Positions 14,710 through 23,058 of a stretch of DNA of 64,000 nucleotides are shown piece by piece. The stretch spans positions 1 to 64,000 of the IMG/VR virus record IMGVR_UViG_3300050821_005343, one strand, 5' to 3'. Made by a program: the position numbers and the translations under genes. How positions within the stretch are numbered: the first letter of the stretch is position 1; each line of letters begins with the position of its first letter. Below the pieces are notes generated by a model that did not search any database, was not told where the DNA came from, and saw nothing but the letters and a program-made list of their open reading frames with translations. Source of the stretch: a virus.

Positions 14710-14780
14710 ATGCAAGAAGTCGCGTACCATGCCACAAGCGGCGCGCAAAGCAATACTTGTTTTCACGCCAAGTCGCGCAC

Positions 14781-14813
14781 GTTACGATTTTTCACGTCCA
14801 GTTACGATTTTTC
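14781..14813. repeat. 13-bp direct repeat
   Basis: GTTACGATTTTTC occurs at 14781-14793 and 14801-14813, two helical turns apart, in the gap between helicase and methyltransferase genes. Could be a regulator binding site for the methyltransferase operon. Confidence 0.45.
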
Positions 14814-14817
14814 GCGG

Positions 14818-16422
14818 CTATTCCGCCGCAACGGCCAGCGCTGCAGGACGCGCGTCGACCACGTTGATCCACTTGTCCTTCGGCTTGACGGCGATCTCAG
14901 TCGTTGGCCTAAGTTCCGCAGCCCGCGACATCCACGAAACAGCCGTTCGCGGCAGCGGCATCTGCCCGCCGTGCGCAAGCCAGAACTTGTCTGCGATCTT
15001 GCCGCGGAAGTCTGTATGCTCTGGAGAATACCAAGCTTTGTGCGTCACGATGCCGCATCGGAATTTCGCCAGCACGCTTGTCGGCCTCTCCGGCTTGTAG
15101 TGCATCGCGAACGTCCGCTCGCTAACCCGCACCCACTCGGCCGGCGCGTTGCCCATGATCGCCATGGCGCTCGCTTTGGCGGTCAGCTTGCTTACGGCGC
15201 TGGGCGTGAACACATGGCCGCAGTCTGGGCATTCCATTATGCTGGCGTGTATTAGCGAGTGGCACGTCGGGCATTCCTTGACCGGCGCGACTCCGCCGCC
15301 TGTTTTCTCTCCGGGGGGCTTCACGCAATCGACCGGGCCGTGGGTGCGGATGAGGCCGGCGAAGTCCAGCACCAAGCAGTTGTCCTTCCCCGGCGCATTG
15401 CGCGTGCCGCGGCCCATCATCTGGACGTACAGGCTGGCCGATGCGGTCGGCCGGAGGGCCATGATCATGTCCACTCCAGGCGCGTTGAAGCCGGTGGTCA
15501 GGACGTTCGCATTAGTCACGCATCGGATATGACCTGCCTTGAAGTCTTCGAGAATACGACGCCGTTCCTCCGAAGGGGTCGCTCCCGTAATGGTCTCCGC
15601 CACAAATTGTCGTAGTCGAATCTCGTCTCGAACGTGATAGGCGTGCTCGACACCAGAACAAAAGGCGAGCCATGACTTGCGGTCCCGCCCATACGCGACC
15701 GCTTCGTCAATCGCACGACGCGTTGTTTCGGTTTTGTCAACCGCAGCTTGAAGTTGTTTCTCAATGTATTCGCCTCCTGATTTGCCAACGCCTGTTAGGT
15801 CAAAGCCCGTCTCGGTTGCTTTGGTGACGAGCCGTGCTAGATAGCCGTCTCTAACTCCGTCGCTGATGCCGTAGGTGTAGACTATGCGGTCGAACATCGC
15901 GCCGTCGCCTTTGTCTAACCGGCCGGAGCCGAGGCGGTACGGAGTCGCGGTCAAACCAGCGACGCGCATGTCAGGATTAGCCAAGCGCAGCTCGGCTATA
16001 AAGCGTCCGTACATCGTGGACGCCTTACGCGGCACAAGGTGCGCTTCGTCGATCAGCAGCAAGTCAACAGAGCCGAACGCCGCGGCGTTGCGATGCGCGG
16101 TTTGAATGCCGGCGAAGATGATTTGCTGACGTGTCGCGCGTGCTGTCTTGCCAAAGCCTGCGCTGTGGATACCGGCATAGTCAGCGCCCCGCCACCAATT
16201 GGCTAGGAATTCCTTGTAATTCTGTTCGATGAGTTCCTTAACGTGCGTTACTACGACAATTTTCTTGTCGTAACTTCTAACTACCGCTTTACAAAGCTCG
16301 GCCAGAACAAGCGACTTTCCTGTCCCGGTAGCCATGTCGACTAGCGGCGAACCGCTGTCCGTCTCTAAAAAATCTAAGACGGCGTCGACGGCGGCTCGCT
16401 GATATGGTCTAAGCGTGTGCAC
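14818..16422 (-). CDS. SF2 DNA helicase with C-terminal zinc ribbon
   Basis: 534 residues. Q-motif-like LRPYQ at the start, Walker A MATGTGKS (about residues 30-37), LLIDEAH near 127, GLTATPYR near 155, and motif VI QMMGRGTRNAPGK. Similar to UvsW/RecG-type and type-I-restriction-like helicases found in phage replication modules. Near residue 390 it has a CPTC...CPDCGHVF zinc ribbon. Probably remodels forks or recombination intermediates. Start overlaps the upstream gene by 14 bases. Confidence 0.93.
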   Translation of the reverse strand: MHTLRPYQRAAVDAVLDFLETDSGSPLVDMATGTGKSLVLAELCKAVVRSYDKKIVVVTHVKELIEQNYKEFLANWWRGADYAGIHSAGFGKTARATRQQIIFAGIQTAHRNAAAFGSVDLLLIDEAHLVPRKASTMYGRFIAELRLANPDMRVAGLTATPYRLGSGRLDKGDGAMFDRIVYTYGISDGVRDGYLARLVTKATETGFDLTGVGKSGGEYIEKQLQAAVDKTETTRRAIDEAVAYGRDRKSWLAFCSGVEHAYHVRDEIRLRQFVAETITGATPSEERRRILEDFKAGHIRCVTNANVLTTGFNAPGVDMIMALRPTASASLYVQMMGRGTRNAPGKDNCLVLDFAGLIRTHGPVDCVKPPGEKTGGGVAPVKECPTCHSLIHASIMECPDCGHVFTPSAVSKLTAKASAMAIMGNAPAEWVRVSERTFAMHYKPERPTSVLAKFRCGIVTHKAWYSPEHTDFRGKIADKFWLAHGGQMPLPRTAVSWMSRAAELRPTTEIAVKPKDKWINVVDARPAALAVAAE

Positions 16423-17242
16423 GGGCGCGCCATTCTTGGCTTACACGAGCAGCCGCCGGATCTCCAACAAGACACGGCTTTACCTTAGTCTTATTGCCAT
16501 CAGGCAATCTCCTGACGTGGCCACGGCGCCAATGAAGTCTTGGGGATGCGTGCGTGCCACTGCGATCAGACATCTCAACGACAGCAGAACTTGTATCTAT
16601 GGTAACTATTTTATGACCAGAAATAGGACAGGCTCCGCGTTTTTCTCTTGCTTTGTTGAGGTTTTCCGGAGCGGCTTCGTCCGTTATTCTGACATGCTTT
16701 GTTTCCAAGCACACTAACGATTGCAGAACTCTTTGGGCAGAATGGGTTGCCTGACCTAAGTTAGCATCAACCAACTTGTGTTCAGATGCGAACTCTAGTT
16801 TGTTAATTACAACTCCTCCCTTATCAAGATTTTTCCCAGTATATATACAAGTAGCCCAAGGCATAATCAACCATGCGTTATCCACTCTAATGATCTGCTG
16901 AATGGTAAACCCATGATAACTCTTAACAACCAAATCACATACTGCTATGCTTTTGTCCTTGACGATGCCGCCAAAATTAAAAAGAACTATATCAAATGGC
17001 AACGGCAACATATCTTCGTGGAACGCTTCAATTGCCGTTCCCAACAGTGCGTCGCAGAACGTCGTAGTAATGGTGGATATGTCGAATCCGTGCGCCATAG
17101 ACAGACCACTGCGTAGCTTAGACATCTCTAGGTCTACTATAGGTCCGGTGAACGATCCTGGCGGCTTTGGAAATGGATATCTAGTCTCTCCAGTCGCCAT
17201 GCCGTCGATTATTTTGTGTCGATAATCCAGCGGTGCCTCCAT
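16409..17242 (-). CDS. conserved phage protein, unknown function
   Basis: 277 residues. The C-terminus carries HASPRLHWRRGHVRRLPDG followed by VKPCLVG, a block I recognise from many phage and plasmid hypothetical proteins, where it is highly conserved and rich in His and Arg. The N-terminal 150 residues are alpha/beta without obvious motifs. It is the first gene behind the operator-containing promoter at 17261-17289 and is followed by the helicase. Confidence 0.75.
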   Translation of the reverse strand: MEAPLDYRHKIIDGMATGETRYPFPKPPGSFTGPIVDLEMSKLRSGLSMAHGFDISTITTTFCDALLGTAIEAFHEDMLPLPFDIVLFNFGGIVKDKSIAVCDLVVKSYHGFTIQQIIRVDNAWLIMPWATCIYTGKNLDKGGVVINKLEFASEHKLVDANLGQATHSAQRVLQSLVCLETKHVRITDEAAPENLNKAREKRGACPISGHKIVTIDTSSAVVEMSDRSGTHASPRLHWRRGHVRRLPDGNKTKVKPCLVGDPAAARVSQEWRARAHA

Positions 17243-17260
17243 TGTCGATTAGCACGCAAA

Positions 17261-17289
17261 CTTATGGCATACTACGCAACAACCGTCAA
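17261..17289 (-). promoter_or_regulatory. promoter with the dispersed operator between -35 and -10
   Basis: Minus strand: TTGACG (17289-17284), 17-base spacer, CATAAG (17266-17261). The 15-bp motif TTGCGTAGTATGCCA (17279-17265, 13 of 15) fills the spacer and touches the -10. A bound regulator would exclude RNA polymerase, so this promoter is probably repressed in the lysogen. Confidence 0.65.
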
Positions 17290-17615
17290 ATAGAAACCCC
17301 GTCGTCGAGAACATTTTCTAGCAGCACTGAGTCGGCCAGAGCCGTTGCCACGTCCGCCATCATCGCCCCCACGCTTTTGCCCCTGGCTGACGCCGATGCG
17401 TGTAGGCTGCGCCACGCCTCGTCATCGACAGTAAAGACGACAGGCTTGCCGGGGGAGCGCTTGTCTTCGGTCATTCCCTCAAGAAGCAGCCTGTCTCTAA
17501 CGGCGTATTCCGAGCAGCCAATGGCTCTAGCGATGTTTGACCGATGCTCGCCGGCCCTGAACATCTCCAAGGCCAGCGCTACCAACTCAGGAGTCCATTT
17601 GGTACGCTTTCTCAC
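17286..17615 (-). CDS. helix-turn-helix DNA-binding protein
   Basis: 109 residues. Residues 8-48 form an HTH (ALEMFRAGEHRSNIARAIGC then SEYAVRDRLLLEGM). The CSExxVRxxLxxEGM core is shared with the protein of 21652-21918. The remaining part is helical. It may regulate replication genes downstream or bind the origin. Confidence 0.8.
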   Translation of the reverse strand: MRKRTKWTPELVALALEMFRAGEHRSNIARAIGCSEYAVRDRLLLEGMTEDKRSPGKPVVFTVDDEAWRSLHASASARGKSVGAMMADVATALADSVLLENVLDDGVSI

Positions 17616-18088
17616 GCGACGGCCATAAGCTCACGAACCTCGCTCTCGTTCATGACCTCGCCGACAGTCTTCGCTCCAGCTCGCTTGGCTATTTTAGCGT
17701 AGCCTTTGCCGAATTTCGCCATTTCCAGGCCGGTGCAGTGGCGCATTTCTTTTCCGTTCAGCATGGGGTGGGACAGGAACTGATTCACGACCTGCGCAGT
17801 GGCTGCCCTGACCATCTCCTGCCGTTCGGCCCGACGCTCTACGGTTACGGCCCTTTGACCTTGGCTCTGCGCGTAGGTGAGCATATTGACGAAGAAGTAC
17901 CAATCAATCGCGCTGCGGTGATCCTCGTCTCCTTCGATTAGCTCACGGAACCTATCGAATAGATCTTCCTTGCTAGCGCGCGGGTTACTCTGCACAAGGT
18001 CGACCAAAAGAGCGCGCGTGGTCATGGGCGAGTTCTTCGCGAGGAAGGTAGCGCCGCGCCTAGAAGTGTCAGTGTTAGCGTGTAACAT
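17612..18088 (-). CDS. conserved phage hypothetical protein
   Basis: 158 residues, helical and basic. Contains a stretch of the type SAIDWYFFVNMLTYA and a LNGKEMRHCTGLEMAKFG block. The overlap with the upstream gene is 14 bases; ATG 18025 (MTTRALL) is an alternative start. No enzyme motif recognised. Confidence 0.7.
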   Translation of the reverse strand: MLHANTDTSRRGATFLAKNSPMTTRALLVDLVQSNPRASKEDLFDRFRELIEGDEDHRSAIDWYFFVNMLTYAQSQGQRAVTVERRAERQEMVRAATAQVVNQFLSHPMLNGKEMRHCTGLEMAKFGKGYAKIAKRAGAKTVGEVMNESEVRELMAVA

Positions 18089-18584
18089 TGCTCATCTCCG
18101 GTATAGTTATGCCAAGTTCTTTAAGGGCCTTTAGCGCAATGATAAGCTTTAGGTCTCTGGCCCTACTATATTCCTGAATTTTTTCCCGATTAGCCTCGCG
18201 ATAGCAGCGCTTTCTTTCCCGATACTTATCTCGATTGCCCTCGCGGTAGAGGCGGTCTTTTTCCCGCCGCTTATCCTGATTGGCCGCGCGGTAGAGGCGG
18301 TCGTACTCCATCCTCTTCTCCCGATTATCTGCATAGTAGCGTCGAGCCCGTTCCCGTAACTTCTCCTGGTTGTTTGCGTAATTGCGGCGCGCGCATTCCC
18401 GGCTCCGCTCCCTCTCCTTCTCCGGATCGTCTGCTCGCCGGAGGCGCATCGCCTCTTTTGAGCATGCGAGGCACCCGCCATTTACAGAGCGCTCAGCCAC
18501 ATGGCCATGGCAACACGGATTGCCAGTGAAATACCTCTTCAGTCCCATTGCGCGGGCTGTCTTGCAGTCAATGATCTCAGGCAT
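18075..18584 (-). CDS. zinc-binding protein with five 15-residue charged repeats
   Basis: The N-terminus has FTGNPCCHGHVAERS...GGCLACS, a Cys/His knuckle seen at the front of endonuclease VII- and HNH-type phage proteins. It is followed by five tandem repeats of pattern YRxxNxxKxREKxRx (roughly residues 70-145) and a helical end. The nuclease domain usually found after such a front is missing, so it may be a truncated endonuclease or a DNA-binding protein. ATG 18590 is two codons further upstream. Confidence 0.7.
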   Translation of the reverse strand: MPEIIDCKTARAMGLKRYFTGNPCCHGHVAERSVNGGCLACSKEAMRLRRADDPEKERERSRECARRNYANNQEKLRERARRYYADNREKRMEYDRLYRAANQDKRREKDRLYREGNRDKYRERKRCYREANREKIQEYSRARDLKLIIALKALKELGITIPEMSNVTR

Positions 18585-19503
18585 TGCCATTCACCCACGT
18601 TTCGCCGTTCGCCAGACGGTATGTGACGGTCTCGGCCTCTGGATCTGAATCAACCTGCTTGCCAGGAACCAGAGACGGGATGTAAAGATGACTGGGACAA
18701 CCGGCAGCCTGCTCATCCAGAGTCAGCGGCCGATTCCACCGGCTACAATCCCAGCAGGCGTTCTCGCTCGTTGTGATCGGCGTACTGTGCAGACACGTCC
18801 GACAATTACGCCGCGCTAACTCGCCCTCGTGGCACACCGCCTTGTGCTTGCACCAGATACATGGAGGCACGCGGGGGTTTTCGCTTATCTTACTTGGCGG
18901 ATCGTCCGCCTTGATGATGCGCTCGGCCTTTGCCAGGAGTTGTAAGCAAAAAGTGGCATCATACTCAACGCGCCGCTCAAAGATATCATCATCGTTCTTG
19001 TTTACGCATATGTACAAGCATCGTGTCAGGCCGCGCCCGTGCATGTACATCTGGCATTGCGCGTAATGCATCGGCTTGCCTTTCTGCAAGCCCTTCGTCA
19101 AAAGCTCCTTGAATCCCTTGTCGTTCGATGACTTACACTCGACAAGGTGGACCGTCTTCGGCGCCTCCGGAACGCCCCTCGCTTCGGCGTCAATCTTGCC
19201 CCGGACATGGCCGCCGACAAACTTAACGCGCTCCTGCTCTTCGCTGATATAGCAGCCTATTGAGCGCAGGTCGTCGAGGATGCGCTTTTCCTCGATATCG
19301 CCCGTGTCGAAGATGCGGAGCTTGCGGCCTTCTATGACTTCGGGCGGCGAGACGCGGCGGAAGTTCATCCACAAAAATCTATCGCACTCGTGTCCCAAAT
19401 CACCAACATTTATTCCGACAGGCTCGTAGCTGGAGCGCGCGGCTTCATAGGCCTTGAAGATCAGCGCGCGCACGGTGTTGGGCGGCGTGAGGTCGAATCC
19501 CAT
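18577..19503 (-). CDS. PD-(D/E)XK nuclease, Cas4/RecB-like
   Basis: 308 residues from ATG 19503, overlapping the upstream stop (TAATG). GKIDAEA and HLVECKSSNDKGF give the D...E-x-K core of the fold. A later C-rich region (CIWCKHKAVCHEG, then CRTC and CWDC) resembles the Fe-S or zinc cluster of Cas4/AddB-type nucleases. It lies with the Sak4-like ATPase and DUF669 genes, so it probably provides the recombination exonuclease. Confidence 0.82.
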   Translation of the reverse strand: MGFDLTPPNTVRALIFKAYEAARSSYEPVGINVGDLGHECDRFLWMNFRRVSPPEVIEGRKLRIFDTGDIEEKRILDDLRSIGCYISEEQERVKFVGGHVRGKIDAEARGVPEAPKTVHLVECKSSNDKGFKELLTKGLQKGKPMHYAQCQMYMHGRGLTRCLYICVNKNDDDIFERRVEYDATFCLQLLAKAERIIKADDPPSKISENPRVPPCIWCKHKAVCHEGELARRNCRTCLHSTPITTSENACWDCSRWNRPLTLDEQAAGCPSHLYIPSLVPGKQVDSDPEAETVTYRLANGETWVNGNA

Positions 19504-19679
19504 TATCCAACCGCCTTCTCGATGGCGTGTACAATACATCCCAGAGCAGTGCTTACCAATATTATAGCTATGCACCACATGCCAAAAGTTTCTATCGGAG
19601 GATGAAATAATTGATAGGACAGGCAGAAAAAACCCACGGCTCCGCCCAAATCAACCACTATAGAGACTATCCTGCCCAT
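19503..19679 (-). CDS. 58-residue two-helix membrane protein
   Basis: ATG 19679 with AAGGA eight bases upstream. Two hydrophobic segments (IVSIVVDLGGAVGFFCLSYQL and FGMWCIAIILVSTALGCIV). Stop and next start share TAATG. Function unknown; unusual within a replication module. Confidence 0.7.
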   Translation of the reverse strand: MGRIVSIVVDLGGAVGFFCLSYQLFHPPIETFGMWCIAIILVSTALGCIVHAIEKAVG

Positions 19680-19729
19680 CTTAGTCATCCTTTAGAGGTT
19701 TGGGGCGGCGCTAGGCCGCCCCATTAACG

Positions 19730-20248
19730 TTACGCGCGCTTGGCCCACGGGCGGGCGCCAGTAGCCGCAACAGCGGCTGGACGTACGACCGCGGCGGGTA
19801 CCGGCCTAGCGGCAGCGGGCGCAGGAGGAGGAGCCGGCGTCTCGTTCTGCCGGTAGTATTTCAGGATCTTGTTCTTGTCCTTATACTGCGGGTCTTTGCT
19901 TTTCTCGATGCCCACCCGTGCAAGAAATGGCTTATAAAGCAACGCATCAGAGTCGCCTGTGAGCACTCCGACCGCGTGACCCCATGCCGAAAGATCACGC
20001 CACGCAATCTCGACGGCCTTCGGGTTCTTGTTCTCGATGTTGAAGTTGACGTAGAACGAGGAGCCCTCAAGTTCGCCCTCGATCACGGTGAACTTGGCGG
20101 TGACATACTTTCCGGTGCCGTCCTTGGTGACGTTTTCGTCGCTGATTTCGTCGGCCTGCAGCCGGTAGTCGTCGATCGGTAGTAGTTCTCCTCCACCACC
20201 GCCTGTAGACGGCTCGATGGTGCTCAAGTCTTGTAGTTGAAAACCCAT
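19730..20248 (-). CDS. DUF669-like single-strand-binding protein
   Basis: 172 residues. PIDDYRLQADEISDE, VIEGELEGSSFYVNFNIENKN and ARVGIEKSKDPQYKDKNKI are the conserved blocks of the DUF669 family, an OB-fold-like protein that usually sits next to Sak4-type ATPases. The C-terminal 40 residues are Pro/Ala-rich and likely disordered. GGAG eight bases before ATG 20248. Probable phage SSB for recombination or replication. Confidence 0.85.
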   Translation of the reverse strand: MGFQLQDLSTIEPSTGGGGGELLPIDDYRLQADEISDENVTKDGTGKYVTAKFTVIEGELEGSSFYVNFNIENKNPKAVEIAWRDLSAWGHAVGVLTGDSDALLYKPFLARVGIEKSKDPQYKDKNKILKYYRQNETPAPPPAPAAARPVPAAVVRPAAVAATGARPWAKRA

Positions 20249-20259
20249 AGTCGTTGCTC

Positions 20260-21057
20260 CTACTCTGCTGCTTGTTGAACTTGTGTACTGATGCCCGTCG
20301 GCTGCGGGAAGTATTTGGCGATGGCCTCGTAGCCTTTACCGGCGCGGTATTCGACCGATTCAGGCATCTGGTAGCGGTTCTTAGCCAAAAAACCGGCACG
20401 CTCCTCGAGATGAATTAGACGCGATCCGCCGCCTACTCCGTGCGAAACTTTCTTGTTGAAGCCTACTTCCTTCTCCTTGATGCTGATTCGATAGTTGAAG
20501 AACCCGACAATATCGGCGTGCTCTTGCACGAGGGCTCCGGCGCGCTCGTGCAGCTTGATTAGATATCTCGAGTATGGGTCGGACGTCGGCGAGTCGAAGC
20601 GTTTAACTTCGCTATGCGCGATCATAACTACGGCCATGCCGTATGCGGCCATCGCGTTCATGCGAGCAATGAATTCTAGCCATGCCGAATCCGCGATCTT
20701 AAAGCCCTTACCCCAACCAGGGGTTTCGATGTTCGCCCATTCTGGCGTCTGCTGCTTGCAGACGTAGCTCCAAACCATCGGCTCCATAGCGTCGAGAGAA
20801 TCAATGACGACGGTTTTGTATTCGTGCCGTTCGGTCAGCAGCGATTCCATTGCGCCGAGAACGTCATCGAATGTCTCAATTTCTCCAAAGCTGTCGATCT
20901 CGATGCCGCCCGGAGTTCCCTGTTCGCACTGAATGAAAACCGGGTCTGGCCACTCGGCGGCAAAGCTCGTCTTGCCGATGCCGTGTACGCCGTAGGCAAT
21001 GAACCTAGGCGGGTTTACTGCCTTGACGCGGCGCAGCGATGCGAGAGATTTTGCCAT
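20260..21057 (-). CDS. Sak4-like RecA-fold ATPase
   Basis: 265 residues. Walker A GVHGIGKTSF (about residues 23-32), Walker B VVIDSLD near 91-97, and the later MIAHSEVKRF block with sensor His. This is the layout of Sak4-type single-strand annealing ATPases (RecA-like core without the N-terminal RecA domain), which work with a DUF669 SSB. ATG overlaps the upstream stop (TGATG). Confidence 0.88.
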   Translation of the reverse strand: MAKSLASLRRVKAVNPPRFIAYGVHGIGKTSFAAEWPDPVFIQCEQGTPGGIEIDSFGEIETFDDVLGAMESLLTERHEYKTVVIDSLDAMEPMVWSYVCKQQTPEWANIETPGWGKGFKIADSAWLEFIARMNAMAAYGMAVVMIAHSEVKRFDSPTSDPYSRYLIKLHERAGALVQEHADIVGFFNYRISIKEKEVGFNKKVSHGVGGGSRLIHLEERAGFLAKNRYQMPESVEYRAGKGYEAIAKYFPQPTGISTQVQQAAE

Positions 21058-21254
21058 CAGACGTTCTCCACTATTACCGGAGGCTCTCCTAGGCTGACGC
21101 GGGCGACGAGCCGGTAGATAGCCATATTCTCTCCGTTCTCTATGGCCTCGACCTTGGCTTCGTCGATCGCTGCCTGTAAGGATAAGACGTCGCCCGATGG
21201 ATCATCCGTGCAGACAAAAAACTGTCCCTTGTCGTTATCGTTCTTTGCCATCAC
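21057..21254 (-). CDS. hypothetical protein, 65 residues
   Basis: MMAKNDNDKGQFFV..., small alpha/beta protein with LQAAIDEAKVEAIENGENMAI. Overlaps both neighbours. Not recognised. Confidence 0.7.
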   Translation of the reverse strand: MMAKNDNDKGQFFVCTDDPSGDVLSLQAAIDEAKVEAIENGENMAIYRLVARVSLGEPPVIVENV

Positions 21255-21655
21255 GCAAACCTCTCGATTTTAACTTCCGGCCTTGCTATTGCGAGGCGCT
21301 TGAAGACCGCGAACTGAGCCCCAGGATCGTCGCGCGCGAGTTCGTAAGCGTGCGCTTCGGCTTCCTCTTGCGTGTCGAAAGTCTCGTCTTCGTCCTCGAT
21401 GTAGACGACCTGGAACCTGGCGGCGGGGGAGGAGGCTGCGGTGGGAGAGGCGAGTTCTATGTTGTCCTCCCTCACCCACCAACGATTTTCCTCGAGGTCT
21501 CCCAAGTCGGCATCGTGGCCTCCGGTCCAGTCGGGGAACTCAACGGCTATGCCTGCGTCGCCATTAATGACAATCGTCCCTAAATCAGTCTGTGGGTGAT
21601 GCGTCGACACCCATGCCTTCACCCTCACCCTATCGCCAACCTTAAACTTGCTCAT
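21251..21655 (-). CDS. hypothetical protein, 134 residues, SH3-like N-terminus
   Basis: The N-terminus FKVGDRVRVKAW looks like a KOW/SH3-type barrel; the C-terminus EEAEAHAYELARDDPGAQFAVFK resembles small phage proteins with a WA/YA-type repeat. Function unknown. Confidence 0.7.
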   Translation of the reverse strand: MSKFKVGDRVRVKAWVSTHHPQTDLGTIVINGDAGIAVEFPDWTGGHDADLGDLEENRWWVREDNIELASPTAASSPAARFQVVYIEDEDETFDTQEEAEAHAYELARDDPGAQFAVFKRLAIARPEVKIERFA

Positions 21656-21918
21656 GCTCTTGCTCCTTCCGTATCGCCGTGCTCTCTATGCAAATCCTGT
21701 AAGTGCAGCAGACACCAAAGCGCCATTTCAGTTAGTGTAGGCTCTGGCCGTCCATACCGAGCCGCTGTTTTTTTCTTGACCATACCTTCGCGTTCCAGAA
21801 TCTTACGCACGCTAGTCTCGGAACAATCCAGGTGCGCTGCTATGCGAACGACCGACAACCCCGTCCGCCTTGCTTCAAGAACAACCGTCGTATCAGGGGC
21901 TGGTCGCTGTTTACCCAT
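21652..21918 (-). CDS. HTH DNA-binding protein in Cro position
   Basis: 88 residues; HTH of the form SVVRIAAHLDCSETSVRKIL at residues 22-41. First gene of the leftward early operon, divergent from the XRE repressor gene, so by position it could be the Cro or early activator equivalent. The HTH core CSExxVRxxLxxEGM also occurs in the product of 17286-17615. Confidence 0.8.
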   Translation of the reverse strand: MGKQRPAPDTTVVLEARRTGLSVVRIAAHLDCSETSVRKILEREGMVKKKTAARYGRPEPTLTEMALWCLLHLQDLHREHGDTEGARA

Positions 21919-22082
21919 TGCGTGTGACGCCCCGTTTTTGCACCCGATTCCATTTGTAGCGTAGTATGCGCTTGCATGTCAACCAAAAATATGCCAACTT
22001 CAAAAAATTGTTACGCAACCACGGGGTTGCGGTGTTAAGGAGATGGCGTCTTTTTAAGCGGGAAATATAGGGGTACGACACG
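21919..22082. promoter_or_regulatory. immunity control region between divergent genes
   Basis: Contains the leftward promoter TTGACA (21982-21977), 18-base spacer, TACAAA (21958-21953). An operator copy, TAGCGTAGTATGCGC (21957-21971), sits in the spacer and overlaps the -10. A perfect 7-bp inverted repeat CGCAACC-ACGG-GGTTGCG lies at 22014-22031, each arm holding the TTGCG half-site. A clear rightward promoter for the repressor is not visible. Confidence 0.7.
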
Positions 22083-22496
22083 ATGGCTAGACGAAAACGC
22101 CCGGAAGGCGTGGTCCTCCATCCGACCTACTTGCGCGAATGGCGAAATTATAAAAAGATGACGCTCGAGCAGGTAGGCAAATTGATCGACTTAGATAAGA
22201 GCGCTCTGGCTCGGGTCGAGAATGGGCATAGTCCATACGATCAAATTCATTTGCAGCAATTAGAGCGGGTGTACGGGGTGTCCATCATTGACCTCCTCTA
22301 CACCGACCCCAAACGGCCAATTGACGTCAACGCGCCGTGGGCGACTCATTTTACGCAGCAGGAAAAGAGAGCGCGCGTGGCGAGAGTTCCGCGCGCGACC
22401 GCTGACCTGATGAATCTGGTTCAGAAAGTCGCACCAGAGGATACCGAGACGATTAAAATGGTCGTCGAGGCGGTACTGGCGAAGGGCAAGAAGTGA
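22083..22496 (+). CDS. XRE-family repressor, candidate immunity repressor
   Basis: 137 residues. Residues 18-65 form a lambda-repressor-type HTH (MTLEQVGKLIDLDKSALARV then ENG, LERVYGVSIIDLLYTDP). The C-terminal part is short and helical, with no LexA-like protease domain, so induction would not be by RecA-stimulated self-cleavage. AGGGG eight bases before ATG. It lies across from the leftward HTH gene and is the best candidate to bind the dispersed 15-bp motif; this is inference. Confidence 0.85.
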   Translation: MARRKRPEGVVLHPTYLREWRNYKKMTLEQVGKLIDLDKSALARVENGHSPYDQIHLQQLERVYGVSIIDLLYTDPKRPIDVNAPWATHFTQQEKRARVARVPRATADLMNLVQKVAPEDTETIKMVVEAVLAKGKK

Positions 22497-22526
22497 CGGT
22501 ATGCGCTATGTCGTGCATTTTTTTGC

Positions 22527-22555
22527 TTGACATTAATGTGCAGAGCGGTTATTAG
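22527..22555 (+). promoter_or_regulatory. rightward sigma70 promoter
   Basis: TTGACA, 17-base spacer, TATTAG, 46 bases before ATG 22601. No copy of the 15-bp motif lies within it, so it may be active in the lysogen. Confidence 0.65.
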
Positions 22556-22600
22556 TGATCCGTCAGCCCAATATCGGACTGCCGAGAAGGAGACGTCAAT

Positions 22601-22807
22601 ATGGATAAGGTTAATGTTAGATTTATTCCGCGCGTAACCGATATGCGCAACGGCACATTTAGGCCAGAGGTGGTTATAGATGACGGCGCGCTGGGCGACA
22701 TCATCATCGGCGCACCCGTAGCCTCGTACGAAGAGGCGATGAGCGTCGCTAATGAACGCACCCGTAGCCTCGTACAGAGAGGCAGTTACCGTTGGGCGCG
22801 GAGCTAA
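22601..22807 (+). CDS. hypothetical protein, paralogue of 23204-23482
   Basis: 68 residues; GGAG seven bases upstream. The first half, RFIPRVTDMRNGTFRPEVV, is closely repeated in the product of 23204-23482. Probably a small beta-rich protein. Function unknown; the position behind a strong promoter next to the repressor suggests a lysogenic or early role. Confidence 0.75.
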   Translation: MDKVNVRFIPRVTDMRNGTFRPEVVIDDGALGDIIIGAPVASYEEAMSVANERTRSLVQRGSYRWARS

Positions 22808-22809
22808 AG

Positions 22810-23058
22810 GTGAGAGAAACGCACGAGGCCACGCAACCTTGGGTGGCCGAAGGAATATGTCGACGCACTTGGTATCTCCGACGGGCTAAGGCTGGAATAA
22901 GGACAGGAAAGAGACAGGATAATAAGGTCAAGTGTTTTTTCCGAGCGGAGGTTTCCACGTTAGAGGCGGTCCGGGCCAGAGCGAAGATAACAGGTAAAAC
23001 ACCCAGCGCTGTTATTCGCGATGTCGTTGAGCGGGCCGTTGCCAGTTGGGGGGATTAG
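22810..23058 (+). CDS. DNA-binding protein with HTH and ribbon-helix-helix-like parts
   Basis: 82 residues from GTG 22810 (GGAG six bases upstream, directly after the previous stop). The N-terminus has PWVAEGICRRTWYLRRAKAG, the 'W..GISRRTWYRR' helix-turn-helix motif of small phage and plasmid regulators. The C-terminus (KCFFRAEVSTLEAVRARAKI, TPSAVIRDVVERAV) looks like a ribbon-helix-helix dimer. Two DNA-binding modules in one small protein is noteworthy. Confidence 0.75.
   Translation: MRETHEATQPWVAEGICRRTWYLRRAKAGIRTGKRQDNKVKCFFRAEVSTLEAVRARAKITGKTPSAVIRDVVERAVASWGD

Noticed and set aside
22492-22506. Motif-like GGTATGC at the end of the repressor gene
   Set aside because: Only the central seven bases match the 15-bp consensus.
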